This document shows positions 63,955 to 64,000 of a stretch of DNA of 64,000 bases, piece after piece; position 1 is the first letter of the stretch, and each line of letters begins with the position of its first letter. The stretch covers positions 132,194 through 196,193 of the forward strand of contig JADJVF010000008.1 of NCBI GenBank assembly GCA_016716705.1, in the 5' to 3' direction. The notes below the pieces were generated by a model. The model saw nothing but the letters and a program-made list of their open reading frames with translations, made no database searches and was not told where the DNA came from. The stretch comes from Holophagales bacterium (GTDB taxonomy: Bacteria > Acidobacteriota > Thermoanaerobaculia > UBA5066). The position numbers were made by a program, and so were the translations under genes.

Positions 63955-64000
63955 GGAAGGCGGCGCGAGCCCCTCGGCCCGCGATGCAGCGCCCCGGCCC

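Overview
The window is a very GC-rich bacterial chromosome segment with tightly packed genes on both strands, many joined by ATGA, GTGA or TTGA stop/start overlaps. There are no phage genes, CRISPR arrays, rRNAs or tRNAs that I can see. Gene content (heme-copper oxidase assembly genes, SCO1, two M20 peptidases, an M14 peptidase, PDZ/GAF/PAS histidine kinase with a sigma-54 activator, FHA-GAF-SpoIIE phosphatase, GGDEF-EAL protein, large PKD-repeat secreted protein, beta-barrel outer-membrane proteins) points to an aerobic or facultative Gram-negative organism. Acidobacteriota (a Thermoanaerobaculia-like lineage) is my best guess, but that is inference from gene style, not from a marker phylogeny.

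Layout. 1-7.0 kb: ABC ATPase (cut by the window edge), rsmI, a SurA-like protein, a Slt-type lytic transglycosylase, murA and prmC. 7.1-14.1 kb: an M20 peptidase, then a seven-gene minus-strand respiratory-assembly operon (copper lipoprotein, ctaA, ctaB, ABC ATPase and permease, sco, DUF420) with a consensus promoter at its head. 14.2-17.3 kb: a plus-strand operon whose three families match the known N-succinylamino acid racemase pathway for converting D- to L-amino acids. 17.3-22.3 kb: small exported protein, two-domain PPK2, prfA, rpmE, FHA-GAF-SpoIIE phosphatase. 22.4-29.2 kb: histidine kinase, sigma-54 response regulator and M14 carboxypeptidase in one coupled operon with a sigma-54-like promoter. 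29.4-36.9 kb: outer-membrane protein, proline dehydrogenase, comF, small barrel protein, Lrp regulator, glgC, DnaJ-like protein. 37-40.4 kb: Xre-TPR-secreted protein operon and an O-antigen-type ABC permease. 40.5-49.7 kb: FG-GAP lipoprotein, an unknown exported protein, and a roughly 1,790-residue PKD protein. 49.9-52.4 kb: PHP phosphatase, cobalamin adenosyltransferase, RAYT transposase. 52.4-60.3 kb: a minus-strand efflux/thiol cluster (TolC-MFP-RND, DUF2892, PII-like, ArsR, tiny membrane protein, a zinc ribbon with an in-frame TGA, FmdB, DUF302). 60.5-64 kb: a GGDEF-EAL protein.

The most interesting region is 52.4-60.4 kb. An RND efflux pump sits with a run of small proteins carrying CXXC or paired cysteines. 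Two promoters of nearly identical form (TTGAC[A/G]-17 bp-TATATT) stand before tolC and before arsR, and an 8-4-8 inverted repeat overlaps the arsR -10. Within it, a two-knuckle zinc ribbon is interrupted by an in-frame TGA followed by a small stem-loop.

Six otherwise intact genes carry single-base frameshifts (prmC, the oxidase-operon ABC ATPase with two compensating shifts, the histidine kinase, comF, tolC and the PKD protein). Most lie at short G or C runs, so I read them as probable consensus errors in the assembly rather than real gene loss; the full spans are annotated as single genes.
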